Position numbers and translations under genes: made by a program. DNA of 64,000 nucleotides from Bacillota bacterium (GTDB lineage Bacteria; Bacillota; Clostridia; Oscillospirales; Ruminococcaceae), in NCBI GenBank assembly GCA_023460535.1, contig JAEWPV010000016.1, forward strand, positions 186,001 to 250,000, read 5' to 3'. Under the pieces are notes generated by a model. That model had not been told where the DNA came from. It saw only the letters and a list, made by a program, of their open reading frames with translations, and made no database searches. Shown here piece by piece: positions 42,598 to 50,605 of this stretch; within the stretch, counting starts at the first letter, position 1; each line of letters begins with the position of its first letter.

Positions 42598-42621
42598 CGG
42601 TCACAGTATAGTTTGCACAAA

Positions 42622-42669
42622 GAGCCAAGGCTAACGACGCGTAGTAACATAGCGTCGCGGCTTTGGCTC
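42622..42669 (+). terminator. Long hairpin after metG
   Basis: GAGCCAAGGC (42622-42631) pairs with 42660-42669 (one wobble), with an inner CGACGC/GCGTCG stem (42635-42640, 42652-42657). There is no T-run after it; it could stop or stabilise the metG transcript. Confidence 0.5.
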
Positions 42670-42695
42670 ACAACGGTTATATATTCTCAACAAAC

Positions 42696-42850
42696 TTCAA
42701 AACGAACCCGTTTTGAACCGCACGAAAAACCGTGCGGCGCCCACAAATGTGGGCGGTTTGTGGAGACTATAGTCAATAAACACGCCATCAGGCGTGCGGC
42801 AGGAACATGCCGCTTGAAAACAGGGACTGTTTTCAAGCTTATTGACTATA
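42696..42850 (+). repeat. Hairpin array closed by a 12-bp stem (probable repetitive intergenic element)
   Basis: Six perfect inverted repeats stand in a row. Three are separate: TTCAAAACG/CGTTTTGAA (42696-42717), CCGCACG/CGTGCGG (42718-42737) and CGCCCAC/GTGGGCG (42738-42755). Then TATAGTCAATAA (42768-42779) and TTATTGACTATA (42839-42850) close a junction holding three hairpins: CACGCC/GGCGTG (42781-42796), CGGCA/TGCCG (42797-42812) and CTTGAAAACAG/CTGTTTTCAAG (42813-42837). Almost every base is paired. No protein is encoded. The element ends 16 bases before the tatD start. I infer a mobile or repeated palindromic element, but its copy number cannot be tested here. Confidence 0.8.
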
Positions 42851-42866
42851 CATGAAAGGAAATAGA

Positions 42867-43640
42867 ATGAACAATATCTTTGATTCCCACGCACATTATG
42901 ACGACGAGCGATTTGATGAGGACAGAGAATCGTTAATCCCCTCTCTTACGGCGGGTGGGGTTCGCGCAGTTATCAATGCGGGGGCGGATATGAAAACAAG
43001 CCGCATCGGGCTTACCTATGCAAAGCAGTACGATTTTTTCTATTGCGCGGTGGGTATTCATCCCCAAGCTGCGGCCGAATACTCGACCAAGGATTTAGAG
43101 GAGCTTGCTGCCCTTTGCCGCGAGCCGAAGGTGATTGCCATCGGCGAGATTGGGCTTGACTACCACTACGAGGAGCCCGACCGCGAGGTGCAAAAGGCGG
43201 CGTTTGCAGCGCAGCTTTCGCTTGCAAGGCAGCTGGAAAAGCCCGTGATTATACACAACCGTGAAGCGACCGCCGATATCATAGGTTATCTAAAGAAGTA
43301 TCGTCCAAAGGGTGTGGTGCACTGCTATTCAGGCAGCGCCGAGACGGCAAAGGAGCTGCTGAGCATGGGGCTGTATTTGGGGTTTACCGGGGTGGTTACC
43401 TTTCAAAACGCAAGGCATGTGGCAGAGGCGGTAGCCGCAACCCCGCTTAACCGGCTGCTGCTGGAAACCGACTGCCCGTATATGGCGCCCGTCCCAAACC
43501 GGGGTAAACGCTGCGACAGCCGCATGATTGCGTTTACCGCCGAACGCGTAGCCGAGATAAAGGGCATCCCTGTGCAGGAGCTGGTAGATATCGCTACCGA
43601 GAACACCTGCCGGCTGTTTGGCATTACGTTGGATGACTAA
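42867..43640 (+). CDS. TatD-family metal-dependent hydrolase (DNase)
   Basis: 257 residues from ATG 42867, six bases after AAAGGA; the ATG at 42852 overlaps the end of the hairpin element and lacks such a site. The TIM-barrel amidohydrolase metal site is visible: 'FDSHAHYDDERF' (HxH), 'AIGEIGLDYHYE' (Glu), 'VIIHNREA' (His), 'VVHCYSGSAE' (His) and 'LLETDCPYMAP' (Asp). TatD proteins are 3'-to-5' DNases and possibly D-tyrosyl-type hydrolases, cytoplasmic. In Gram-positives tatD often follows metG, as here, so the neighbourhood is conserved apart from the inserted hairpin array. Confidence 0.93.
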   Translation: MNNIFDSHAHYDDERFDEDRESLIPSLTAGGVRAVINAGADMKTSRIGLTYAKQYDFFYCAVGIHPQAAAEYSTKDLEELAALCREPKVIAIGEIGLDYHYEEPDREVQKAAFAAQLSLARQLEKPVIIHNREATADIIGYLKKYRPKGVVHCYSGSAETAKELLSMGLYLGFTGVVTFQNARHVAEAVAATPLNRLLLETDCPYMAPVPNRGKRCDSRMIAFTAERVAEIKGIPVQELVDIATENTCRLFGITLDD

Positions 43641-43702
43641 ACACGACTGTTTGCCATAGCAGGTTGGTGTGCCGCAATTGCATAAAAAGGAGTGAGAACC
43701 GT

Positions 43703-43906
43703 ATGTACATTTTGTTGGCGCTGTTGGTGGTGGGTGTGGGGGTGTTCCAATGGGTAGCCCCGGGCGTTTGGTATGATTTTACCCAGTCGTGGAAGAACGA
43801 CAGTGCAAGCGAACCGTCCGACTTTTATATAAAGTACACACGCATTGGTGGTGCGGCGTTTGCGTTGATTGGCATTGTATGTTTTGTTTTGCTAATTGTT
43901 CTTTAA
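43703..43906 (+). CDS. Small membrane protein, DUF6199-like
   Basis: 67 residues, AAGGAGTGAG upstream. Two hydrophobic segments, about 2-20 and 47-67, flank a central region 'WYDFTQSWKNDSASEPSDFY'. The pattern (first segment, Pro-x-x-x-W, T-x-S-W-K, Ser-x-x-F/Y-I, Arg-I-G-G, second segment) is like the small uncharacterised membrane family I know as DUF6199; I am not certain of the name. A bidirectional terminator follows. Function unknown. Confidence 0.75.
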   Translation: MYILLALLVVGVGVFQWVAPGVWYDFTQSWKNDSASEPSDFYIKYTRIGGAAFALIGIVCFVLLIVL

Positions 43907-43926
43907 GCGTAGCAAACTAATTAAAT

Positions 43927-43965
43927 AAAGCGTCCGTAAAGGCGGTTGCCTGTACGGACGCTTTT
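43927..43965 (+). terminator. Bidirectional terminator between convergent genes
   Basis: AAAGCGTCCGTA (43927-43938) and TACGGACGCTTT (43953-43964), 12 perfect pairs with an inner GGC/GCC, then TT. It serves the small membrane protein gene and, on the other strand, the CAP-protein gene that ends at 43991. Confidence 0.9.
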
Positions 43966-43990
43966 TGATTATCAGTAATGCTGCGCGGTT

Positions 43991-44935
43991 CTACTTAAAT
44001 GTGCCAAATGCCTGTACAGCGTAGGCTACCTGCCCCTTGCCGGTTACATAGCCGTAATAGACACCGATGCCCACATGGGTGTAAACATCCCGCACCATAT
44101 TCTGATAGTGCCCGGGGCTGTTGGTCCACAGCTCCATGAAGTAGGAGGCGCTCGGTGACATGCCGGTGGTTTTGGCAAGGTTTTCGCCCAGATAGGTGTA
44201 GCCGCTTAAGGGTACCTCTACCTTAAACACACTGTCCCAGCTGCCGCCGTCGGGGCGGGTATGGGCAAAGTAGTTGTAGTCATACATCTCCTTGGCGCGA
44301 ATGCGTGCGCCCGCCGCGAGAGAGGAGCTCTTTTTCAGCTCATTAAGCCCCTGAGAAGCACGCAGCTCGTTAAGCTGCTTTAGAATAGCGTCCTCCACAC
44401 TCGAATAGAAGCTGGTGTCAGAGGATTTGCTGGGGTCGTCGCTCAGGCGGGGACCGTAGTCGATCTCGGTGCCGCTGCTCTGCTTGGAAGAACTTGCGGC
44501 GGAGCTGGAAGCCTTGGAGCTTGTGGCATTTGAACTTGCCGCTGCGGAGCTGGCTGCTTTCGAGCTTGCAGCAGCCGAGCTTGCCGCCTTAGAGCTTGCG
44601 GCACTGGAGCTCTGGGGCGTTGAACTGGCAGCCTTGGAGGAGGCAGCCGAGGAAGCCGCTTTGGAGGATGCGGTCGAGGAGCCTTGCTCGGGTACGGCAT
44701 CCTTTGCGGGAGTAGAGCCGGAAGCAGTTGTGCTGCTGTCGATCTCTGATTCTGCACTATTCGGTTCAGAAGTCGCTTCGTTCACTGCCGAATCGCCGCT
44801 TGATGTGTTTTCGGATGCGGAACTACTCAATGATGCAGAGACAGCCGCGCCGTCATTGGCGCAGGAAAACAACAAAAGTGTGGCGGATAGAAGCAGGCAC
44901 AAGACGACAACAAGGCGTTTTGATTTCATTCGCAT
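43991..44935 (-). CDS. CAP (SCP/YkwD-like) domain lipoprotein with Ser/Ala repeat linker
   Basis: 314 residues on the minus strand, GGAAAGGATG upstream. Lipoprotein signal ends at 'LFSC' (Cys about 25). Residues about 30-165 are a low-complexity linker; from about 85 it is built of SSKAA and SSAAA-like units. Residues about 190-314 are a CAP domain: 'LNELRASQGLNEL', His in 'NYFAHTRPDGG', 'YLGENLA' and 'NSPGHYQNM'. YkwD-type CAP proteins in Gram-positives are surface proteins, often linked to spores or cell wall; the biochemical role is uncertain. The protein is likely held on the membrane with the CAP head exposed by the long linker. Confidence 0.92.
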   Translation of the reverse strand: MRMKSKRLVVVLCLLLSATLLLFSCANDGAAVSASLSSSASENTSSGDSAVNEATSEPNSAESEIDSSTTASGSTPAKDAVPEQGSSTASSKAASSAASSKAASSTPQSSSAASSKAASSAAASSKAASSAAASSNATSSKASSSAASSSKQSSGTEIDYGPRLSDDPSKSSDTSFYSSVEDAILKQLNELRASQGLNELKKSSSLAAGARIRAKEMYDYNYFAHTRPDGGSWDSVFKVEVPLSGYTYLGENLAKTTGMSPSASYFMELWTNSPGHYQNMVRDVYTHVGIGVYYGYVTGKGQVAYAVQAFGTFK

Positions 44936-45069
44936 TGGGTATCATCCTTTCCTGTATACAATATGTTTGCTGCGTATTACAAGGTCTTGTCCTCATGGCG
45001 TCGGTTGGTCGGCAGGCAAGGGGTGGGGGTGGTGCCGAATCGGTCAAGCGACGCCTTTGGATTAAGAAC

Positions 45070-45098
45070 ATTGTATCATAGTTTACATAAAAGCTCAA
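45070..45098 (-). promoter_or_regulatory. Promoter of the CAP lipoprotein gene
   Basis: On the minus strand TTGAGC (45098-45093), 17-base spacer, TACAAT (45075-45070) with extended -10 TG. The rest of the 359-base divergent gap 44936-45294 holds an extended -10 TGGTATAAT (ending 45227) for the nitroreductase gene and nothing else I can name. Confidence 0.7.
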
Positions 45099-45294
45099 AA
45101 TAATTTGCTTCCATCCGCAGTTTACCTATACAAATACCCTTTGTTTTACTTTTATTCAACGATTATTGGCAGTGTTTCGCTGTTTTACAAATAGATTGTT
45201 TTTTTTACCTGATAATTTTGGTATAATAACCACAGAAACATACAACTGGGGCAGTTCGGCGGTTGCGTATCTTTAAGCAAGGGGAGGACATGCT

Positions 45295-45867
45295 GTGTTT
45301 GATCAACTGGTATTACACAACAGAAGTTATCGCGGCTTTGTTGAGGGCTACCCCGTTACCCGTGAAGACCTGTTTGCCTTGGTGGGGCTTGCACGGCTTA
45401 CCCCCTCTGCGGGCAACATCCAACCGCTAAAGTACTTTTTAAGCTGCCAGCAGCAGACGATGGAGCTAATCTACCCGTTGCTAAGGTGGTCGGACGGCGA
45501 GCACGGCAAGCGGGAAGAAAAAGGCAAGCCCAGTGCGTACATCTGCATGTTTGTGGATGTGAACCTTGTACCCACCATGTCTGCCGCGTATGTGGACGCG
45601 GGCATTGCGGCGCAAACCATTCTGCTGGGCGCGTGCGAAAAAGGGCTTGGCGGGTGCATTGTAACAGGCTTTGACCGCGCAAGGCTGAAGCGTGCGCTGA
45701 TGATCACCATCGGCGCGTACGAGCCGCTTATGGTTATTGCGCTGGGCAAGCCGTATGAGGATATTACGCTTGAGGAATCGGGCTACGAAACCGGCTGCTA
45801 CCGCGACGAGGAGGGCATACGCCACGTACCCAAGCGTCAGCTGACCGACATTATTATCGGTATGTAA
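45295..45867 (+). CDS. Nitroreductase-family protein
   Basis: 190 residues, GTG start after GGGGAGGA. The FMN-binding nitroreductase fold is indicated by 'LVLHNRSYRGF' (Arg-Ser-x-Arg phosphate site), 'ARLTPSAGNIQPLKYFLS' and the late 'ALGKPYEDITL' segment, with 'YVDAGIAAQTILLGACEKGL' as the dimer-helix region. These enzymes use NAD(P)H to reduce nitro, quinone or related groups. The natural substrate is unknown. It is followed closely by an unrelated TIM-barrel-type gene, with which it may be co-transcribed. Confidence 0.9.
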   Translation: MFDQLVLHNRSYRGFVEGYPVTREDLFALVGLARLTPSAGNIQPLKYFLSCQQQTMELIYPLLRWSDGEHGKREEKGKPSAYICMFVDVNLVPTMSAAYVDAGIAAQTILLGACEKGLGGCIVTGFDRARLKRALMITIGAYEPLMVIALGKPYEDITLEESGYETGCYRDEEGIRHVPKRQLTDIIIGM

Positions 45868-45903
45868 TAAATGGATTTGTTACGATAAAGGAAGGATGAT
45901 ACC

Positions 45904-46578
45904 ATGTCTCAGTTCGTTCCAGAGATTCAGGGAACCCTTCGCAAGTTTATGTTAAGCGTCCCGGAAGAGATTCACGAGGCAAGCGGCATTCGCATTTTTG
46001 GCAAGCGCATCCGCTCAATCGTCTTTACCACCGACATCTGTATTATCCGCAACGTCAACGCCGACGCGGTGATTGCGGTTTATCCGTTTACGCCGCAGCC
46101 CATTATCACACAGGCGGTTATGCTGGCGGCTGATATTCCGGTATTCTGCGGTGTGGGCGGCGGGCTAACCCAGGGGACCCGCGTGCTGAACCTTGCCCTT
46201 CACGCCGAGTTTCAGGGAGCCATCGGCGTGGTGCTTAACGCGCCTACCTCTAACCGCGTGCTGAAAAAGGTGTTCGAACGCATTGACATCCCCGCCGTTA
46301 TTACCGTAGTAAACGAAAACGACGATATTGCCGCCCGCCTGGACGCGGGAGCCGCCATACTAAACGTATCCGCCGCGTCAAAAACCCCCGAAATCGTGGC
46401 GAAGATTCGCGCGGAGTTTCCGCTGGTGCCCATCATCGCGACGGGCGGTCCCAACAGCGAGAGCATTAAGCGCACGATAGCCGCCGGCGCCAACGCCATA
46501 ACCTGGACCCCGCCCACCAACGGCGAGATATTTACAAAGGTGATGGATGAGTACCGCTTAGGGAAGCCGCACCCGTGA
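45904..46578 (+). CDS. Conserved TIM-barrel-type protein of unknown function
   Basis: 224 residues, GGAAGGATG upstream. Alternating strand/helix pattern, with 'DAVIAVYPFTPQPIITQAVM', 'IPVFCGVGGGLTQGTRVLNL', 'IIATGGPNSESIKRTIAAGA' and 'NAITWTPP', suggests a phosphate-binding (beta/alpha)8 barrel of the KDPG-aldolase or ThiG-like type; the GG of 'ATGGPNSE' fits the phosphate-binding loop. I recall such proteins annotated only as putative hydrolases. No catalytic residues can be assigned. Between this gene and argG lies a 222-base gap containing ARG boxes and a promoter. Confidence 0.7.
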   Translation: MSQFVPEIQGTLRKFMLSVPEEIHEASGIRIFGKRIRSIVFTTDICIIRNVNADAVIAVYPFTPQPIITQAVMLAADIPVFCGVGGGLTQGTRVLNLALHAEFQGAIGVVLNAPTSNRVLKKVFERIDIPAVITVVNENDDIAARLDAGAAILNVSAASKTPEIVAKIRAEFPLVPIIATGGPNSESIKRTIAAGANAITWTPPTNGEIFTKVMDEYRLGKPHP

Positions 46579-46661
46579 CGGGTATGTGGTTATACAATCT
46601 ACACAGTCAAAAAGCAAAAGTGCTGTAAAAGTTGTGCTAAGCTACAATGTTGCACAGGTAA

Positions 46662-46717
46662 TGTATTTTTATGCATTAAAACCTTGCAAATAGCGGTTTA
46701 TAATGTATAATTATAAA
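46662..46717 (+). promoter_or_regulatory. arg operon promoter with two candidate ARG boxes
   Basis: TGTATTTTTATGCA (46662-46675) matches the ArgR/AhrC core TGNATWWWWATNCA exactly. A second, weaker match TGTATAATTATAAA (46704-46717) covers the -10. The promoter is TTGCAA (46684-46689), 16-base spacer, TATAAT (46706-46711). Two boxes flanking and overlapping the promoter fit arginine-dependent repression. No ArgR gene is in the window. Confidence 0.7.
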
Positions 46718-46800
46718 ATATCGAATGGATTCATACCCTTTATTCACAGCAAGATTAAACCCGTCAAGAGTCGTATTATTATTAAAGTGAGGTTTTAAAT

Positions 46801-48009
46801 ATGCAGAAGTTTAACAAGGTTGTTCTCGCCTACTCGGGAGGGCTCGATACCTCCATCATTATTCCGTGGCTAAAGGAAAACTACGGCTGCGAGGTAATCG
46901 CCGTTGCTGCGGATGTGGGACAGGGTAAGGAGCTAACGGGTCTTAACGAAAAAGCGATTAAGACGGGTGCCTCCAAGCTGTACATCGAGGATTTGACCGA
47001 CGAGTTTGTCAATGAATATATCTTCGAGACCCTGAAGGCGGGGGCGGTGTACGAAAACAAGTACCTACTGGGAACCTCCTTTGCACGCCCCATCATCGCC
47101 AAGCGCATTGTTGAGATTGCCTTAAAAGAGGGCGCGGACGCCATTGCACACGGCTGCACCGGCAAGGGCAACGATCAGGTTCGCTTCGAGCTTGCCATCA
47201 AGGCGTTTGCTCCCAACATGCCTATTATCGCCCCGTGGAGAACATGGGAGCTTAAGAGCCGTGAGGACGAGATTGATTACGCCGAGGCGCGCAACGTACC
47301 CATTGCCATTACAAGAGAAACCAATTACTCTAAGGATATGAACATCTGGCACCTTTCGCACGAGGGTCTTGATCTGGAGGACCCCGCCAACGAGCCGAAC
47401 TACGACAAGATTCTTGAGCTGGGCGTTTCGCCCGAAAAGGCGCCCGATAAGCCCACCTATGTGACTGTCGGCTTTGAACAAGGCATTCCGGTCAGCGTAG
47501 ACGGCAAAAAGCTTTCGGGCACAGATGTGATAAAAACACTCAATAAGCTCGGTGGCGAAAACGGCATCGGCATTGTGGATATGGTGGAAAATCGCCTAGT
47601 GGGCATGAAGAGCCGCGGCGTGTACGAAACCCCCGGCGGCACCATCCTGTACCACGCGCACGAGGTGCTTGAGAGCATCTGCTTAGACCGTGACACCCAG
47701 CACTACAAGCAGCAGGTCGCCATCAAGTTCTCCGAGCTTGTGTACAACGGCCAGTGGTACACCCCCCTGCGTGAGGCGCTGAGCGCGTTTGTAAACACCA
47801 CTCAGCAGTCCGTTACGGGCGAGGTGAAGATGAAGCTGTACAAGGGCAACATCATCGACGCGGGCGTCACTAGCCCCTACTCACTGTACAGCGAGGACAT
47901 CGCCACCTTCGGCGAGGACGAGGTATACAACCAAAACGATTCCGCGGGCTTTATTAACCTGTTTGGTCTGCCCATTAAGGTAAAGGCGCTTCTGGACGAG
48001 AAGAAGTAA
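46801..48009 (+). CDS. argG: Argininosuccinate synthase
   Basis: 402 residues, normal length, with AAAGTGAGG upstream. 'LAYSGGLDTSIIIPWLKENY' is the PP-loop for ATP; 'AHGCTGKGNDQVRFEL' binds aspartate and citrulline; 'REDEIDYAEARNVPI' and 'MVENRLVGMKSRGVYETPGG' are further invariant-type blocks. It joins citrulline and aspartate to argininosuccinate with ATP in the last but one step of arginine synthesis. First gene of the arg operon; argH follows 132 bases later after stacked hairpins. Confidence 0.98.
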   Translation: MQKFNKVVLAYSGGLDTSIIIPWLKENYGCEVIAVAADVGQGKELTGLNEKAIKTGASKLYIEDLTDEFVNEYIFETLKAGAVYENKYLLGTSFARPIIAKRIVEIALKEGADAIAHGCTGKGNDQVRFELAIKAFAPNMPIIAPWRTWELKSREDEIDYAEARNVPIAITRETNYSKDMNIWHLSHEGLDLEDPANEPNYDKILELGVSPEKAPDKPTYVTVGFEQGIPVSVDGKKLSGTDVIKTLNKLGGENGIGIVDMVENRLVGMKSRGVYETPGGTILYHAHEVLESICLDRDTQHYKQQVAIKFSELVYNGQWYTPLREALSAFVNTTQQSVTGEVKMKLYKGNIIDAGVTSPYSLYSEDIATFGEDEVYNQNDSAGFINLFGLPIKVKALLDEKK

Positions 48010-48048
48010 GCACACGAATGAAGCACAGAGAATAGGCGACAATACGGT

Positions 48049-48113
48049 GCGGCAAGGGCGGACTATAACCGCCCGCCGCGCTCACTGTTTTTTGTGACGT
48101 ACAAAAAACAGTG
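48049..48113 (+). other. Two hairpins between argG and argH
   Basis: GCGGC..GGGCGG (48049-48061) pairs with CCGCCC-GCCGC (48069-48079), loop ACTATAA. A second stem CACTGTTTTTTGT (48083-48095) pairs with ACAAAAAACAGTG (48101-48113), loop GACGT. The T-run of the second hairpin is inside the stem, so it is not a standard terminator; mRNA processing or differential stability is more likely. Confidence 0.6.
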
Positions 48114-48141
48114 AATACAACGAGTAAGGGGACTATGTGAT

Positions 48142-49524
48142 ATGAAGCTGTGGGCGGGACGCTTTTCCAAAGAGGTGGATGCCACGGTCAACGACTTTAA
48201 CTCCTCCATTTCGTTTGACAGCCGGATGGCGCGGGAGGATATTATGGGCAGCATTGCCCATGCCGCCATGCTCGGCGAGACGGGGATAATCGAAAAGGGT
48301 GAGTCTCAGCGCCTGTGCGACGGGCTTGCACAGCTGTTGCAGGACCTAGAGTCCGGCACGCTTGCCATCGATTATACCGCGGAGGATATCCATACCTTTA
48401 TCGAGGCGGAGCTCACCGCGCGGCTGGGGGATGCGGGCAAGCGACTGCATACCGCGCGCAGCCGCAACGACCAGGTTGCACTCGACTTAAGGCTGCACCT
48501 CAAGCATGAGATTACGGAGATAAAAGACCTTGCGGTTTGTTTGATAGACGCTGTGTTGCTGCAGGCAGCGCAGCACACCGAGACGGTGATGTGCGGCTAC
48601 ACCCACCTGCAGCGTGCCCAGCCCATTACGCTTGCGCACCATCTAATGGCGTATGTGCAGATGCTGCTGCGCGACCTTGACCGCATGGACCACGCTTATG
48701 CGCAGTGCGATGTCATGCCGCTTGGCAGCGGGGCGCTTGCGGGCACTACCTACCCCATCGACCGTGAGCTTGTGGCTCAAACGCTGGGCTTTTCGCAGGT
48801 GTCGCGCAACTCGCTGGACGGGGTATCCGACCGCGATTTTTGCATCGAGCTTGCATCGGCACTTTCGATTATGATGATGCACCTGTCCCGCTTTAGCGAG
48901 GAGATTATTCTGTGGTGCTCGTGGGAGTTTAAGTATATTGAGCTGGACGACGCATATGCAACCGGTTCGAGCATCATGCCGCAGAAAAAGAACCCCGATG
49001 TCGCGGAGCTGGTGCGCGGCAAAACGGGGCGGGTGTACGGAGACTTGATGACCCTGCTTTCGATGATGAAATCGCTGCCCATTGCGTACAATAAGGATAT
49101 GCAGGAGGACAAAGAGGCGATTTTTGACGCGGTGGATACCGCAAAGCTATGCTTAAAGACCTTTGCACCCATGATAGCCACCATGCGGGTACTGCCCGAA
49201 AACATGCGCGCGGCGGCGGCAAAGGGCTTTATCAACGCCACCGACTGCGCGGACTACCTGACCAAAAAGGGTATGCCGTTCCGCGACGCATACAAGGCGG
49301 TGGGCAGCCTTGTGGCATACTGCATCGCAAACGACCATACACTGGAAGGTCTTTCGCTGAGCGAGTACAAATCAGTGAGCGAACTGTTTGAAGAGGACAT
49401 CTACGACGCGGTTAGCCTGCTTACCTGCGTGCAGGAACGCAACGTCATCGGCGGTCCCGCCCCCGAGCAGGTTAAGGCGGAGATTGCGCGTGCAGAGCAA
49501 GCACGAAACGTGTACCGCACATAA
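48142..49524 (+). CDS. argH: Argininosuccinate lyase
   Basis: 460 residues, standard length, GTAAGGGGA upstream. The opening 'KLWAGRFSKEVDATVNDFNS' is typical; 'TARSRNDQVALDLRL' and 'GYTHLQRAQPIT' supply substrate contacts, and 'GSSIMPQKKNPDVAELVRGK' is the fumarase/aspartase-superfamily signature with the catalytic Ser loop. It splits argininosuccinate to arginine and fumarate, the last step. Second gene of the arginine operon. Confidence 0.98.
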   Translation: MKLWAGRFSKEVDATVNDFNSSISFDSRMAREDIMGSIAHAAMLGETGIIEKGESQRLCDGLAQLLQDLESGTLAIDYTAEDIHTFIEAELTARLGDAGKRLHTARSRNDQVALDLRLHLKHEITEIKDLAVCLIDAVLLQAAQHTETVMCGYTHLQRAQPITLAHHLMAYVQMLLRDLDRMDHAYAQCDVMPLGSGALAGTTYPIDRELVAQTLGFSQVSRNSLDGVSDRDFCIELASALSIMMMHLSRFSEEIILWCSWEFKYIELDDAYATGSSIMPQKKNPDVAELVRGKTGRVYGDLMTLLSMMKSLPIAYNKDMQEDKEAIFDAVDTAKLCLKTFAPMIATMRVLPENMRAAAAKGFINATDCADYLTKKGMPFRDAYKAVGSLVAYCIANDHTLEGLSLSEYKSVSELFEEDIYDAVSLLTCVQERNVIGGPAPEQVKAEIARAEQARNVYRT

Positions 49525-49539
49525 AAAGGGGATAATGAT

Positions 49540-50517
49540 ATGACAGCTGCTGCAACGGTCAAGGACTATATTGAGGAGTTCGTTGAGATTAACGGCATCC
49601 GGCAGTACTTTTTGCATGTACCGTCCGAAGGCAAGCCGATAATCCTCCATCTGCACGGCGGTCCCGGGCAGTCTCAGGCGCATTTTGCCTACTGCACAAG
49701 GGCGCAGCGGGATTATTGTACGTTTGTTTTCTACGACCAGCGCGGTGCGGGCAAAACCCAGCAGCGGAGTAAGACACCTGTGAGTGAGATCACTCTGGAT
49801 AATCTTATCGAAGACCTGCGGCAGACCATTGTGTATGTGAAGGAGCGGTACCAAACCGATGAGGTGGTGCTGCTCGGGCACTCTTGGGGTTCGGTGCTCG
49901 GAACAAGCTATATTCTACGGTATCCAAACGACGTCAAGGGCTACATCGGCGTGGGGCAGGTCGTAAACATGCAAAAAGGCGAGCGGCTTGGCTACGAGAA
50001 GCTAAAAGAGACCGTAGAGAATAAAGGCAACCGGCGTGATATCAAAAGGGTAGAAGGTCTTTCTGGCTATTTTACAGATATTGGTCTCAAGGACTTTATG
50101 CGGCAGATAGGACAGATTCGCTCCCTGCAAGGGAAGTACGACCTGGCGGCTAAAACTCCGCGCACGCTTAAGACGGTGCTCAAAAGTCCAATCTTTCGCG
50201 CCGGAGATATTGCGTCCTTCCTCACAGCGTTTCAGGTTAACAAAAATCTATTTGACGGATTACTGGGCTACGATATCCTATCGGTTAAAGATTACCAAAC
50301 CCCCGTATGCTATGTGCTGGGCGAGAAAGACTGGCTCGTGCCAAGCGTGCTTGCGGCGGAGTATTTTGAGACGATAGACGCCCCTGTTAAGCAGTTGCAC
50401 TGGGTAAAAAATGCGGGGCATCTGACCGACCTAGACAATCCTCAGGGCTTTCATGAGGCAGTCAGCGCGTGTATGCAAGCCCTGTGTACCTGTGTATCAC
50501 AACAAACAAGTGGATAA
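49540..50517 (+). CDS. Alpha/beta hydrolase, proline iminopeptidase-like, inside the arg operon
   Basis: 325 residues, 15 bases after argH. 'LHLHGGPGQSQAHF' (oxyanion HGGPG), 'YDQRGAGKT', 'LLGHSWGSVLG' (nucleophile Ser in GxSxG), Asp in 'GEKDWLVPS' and His in 'KNAGHLTDL' show a complete catalytic triad of the prolyl iminopeptidase/tricorn F1-like group (S33). Such enzymes release N-terminal residues from small peptides or act on other esters and amides. Its place between argH and argC, same direction and tight spacing, is unusual for arginine operons. It may recycle an amino acid or intermediate, or simply be a passenger. Confidence 0.88.
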   Translation: MTAAATVKDYIEEFVEINGIRQYFLHVPSEGKPIILHLHGGPGQSQAHFAYCTRAQRDYCTFVFYDQRGAGKTQQRSKTPVSEITLDNLIEDLRQTIVYVKERYQTDEVVLLGHSWGSVLGTSYILRYPNDVKGYIGVGQVVNMQKGERLGYEKLKETVENKGNRRDIKRVEGLSGYFTDIGLKDFMRQIGQIRSLQGKYDLAAKTPRTLKTVLKSPIFRAGDIASFLTAFQVNKNLFDGLLGYDILSVKDYQTPVCYVLGEKDWLVPSVLAAEYFETIDAPVKQLHWVKNAGHLTDLDNPQGFHEAVSACMQALCTCVSQQTSG

Positions 50518-50605
50518 CTTAACAGAAAAAATCCTTTAGTAATTGACAAAAGGGCTGTCACAGAACAGCTCCCCCCACGGCACCGGACGCCGGAAAGGAA
50601 GGGTA

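Noticed and set aside
42696..42850. CRISPR array
   Set aside because: The repeats are inverted and all different; there is no constant direct repeat with unique spacers and no cas gene.
42613..42855. 80-codon frame across the hairpin array
   Set aside because: Coincides with the inverted repeats and has no start site; the repeats explain its openness.
48083..48113. Terminator between argG and argH
   Set aside because: The T-run lies inside the stem and no T-run follows; argH has no promoter of its own that I can see, so the operon probably continues.
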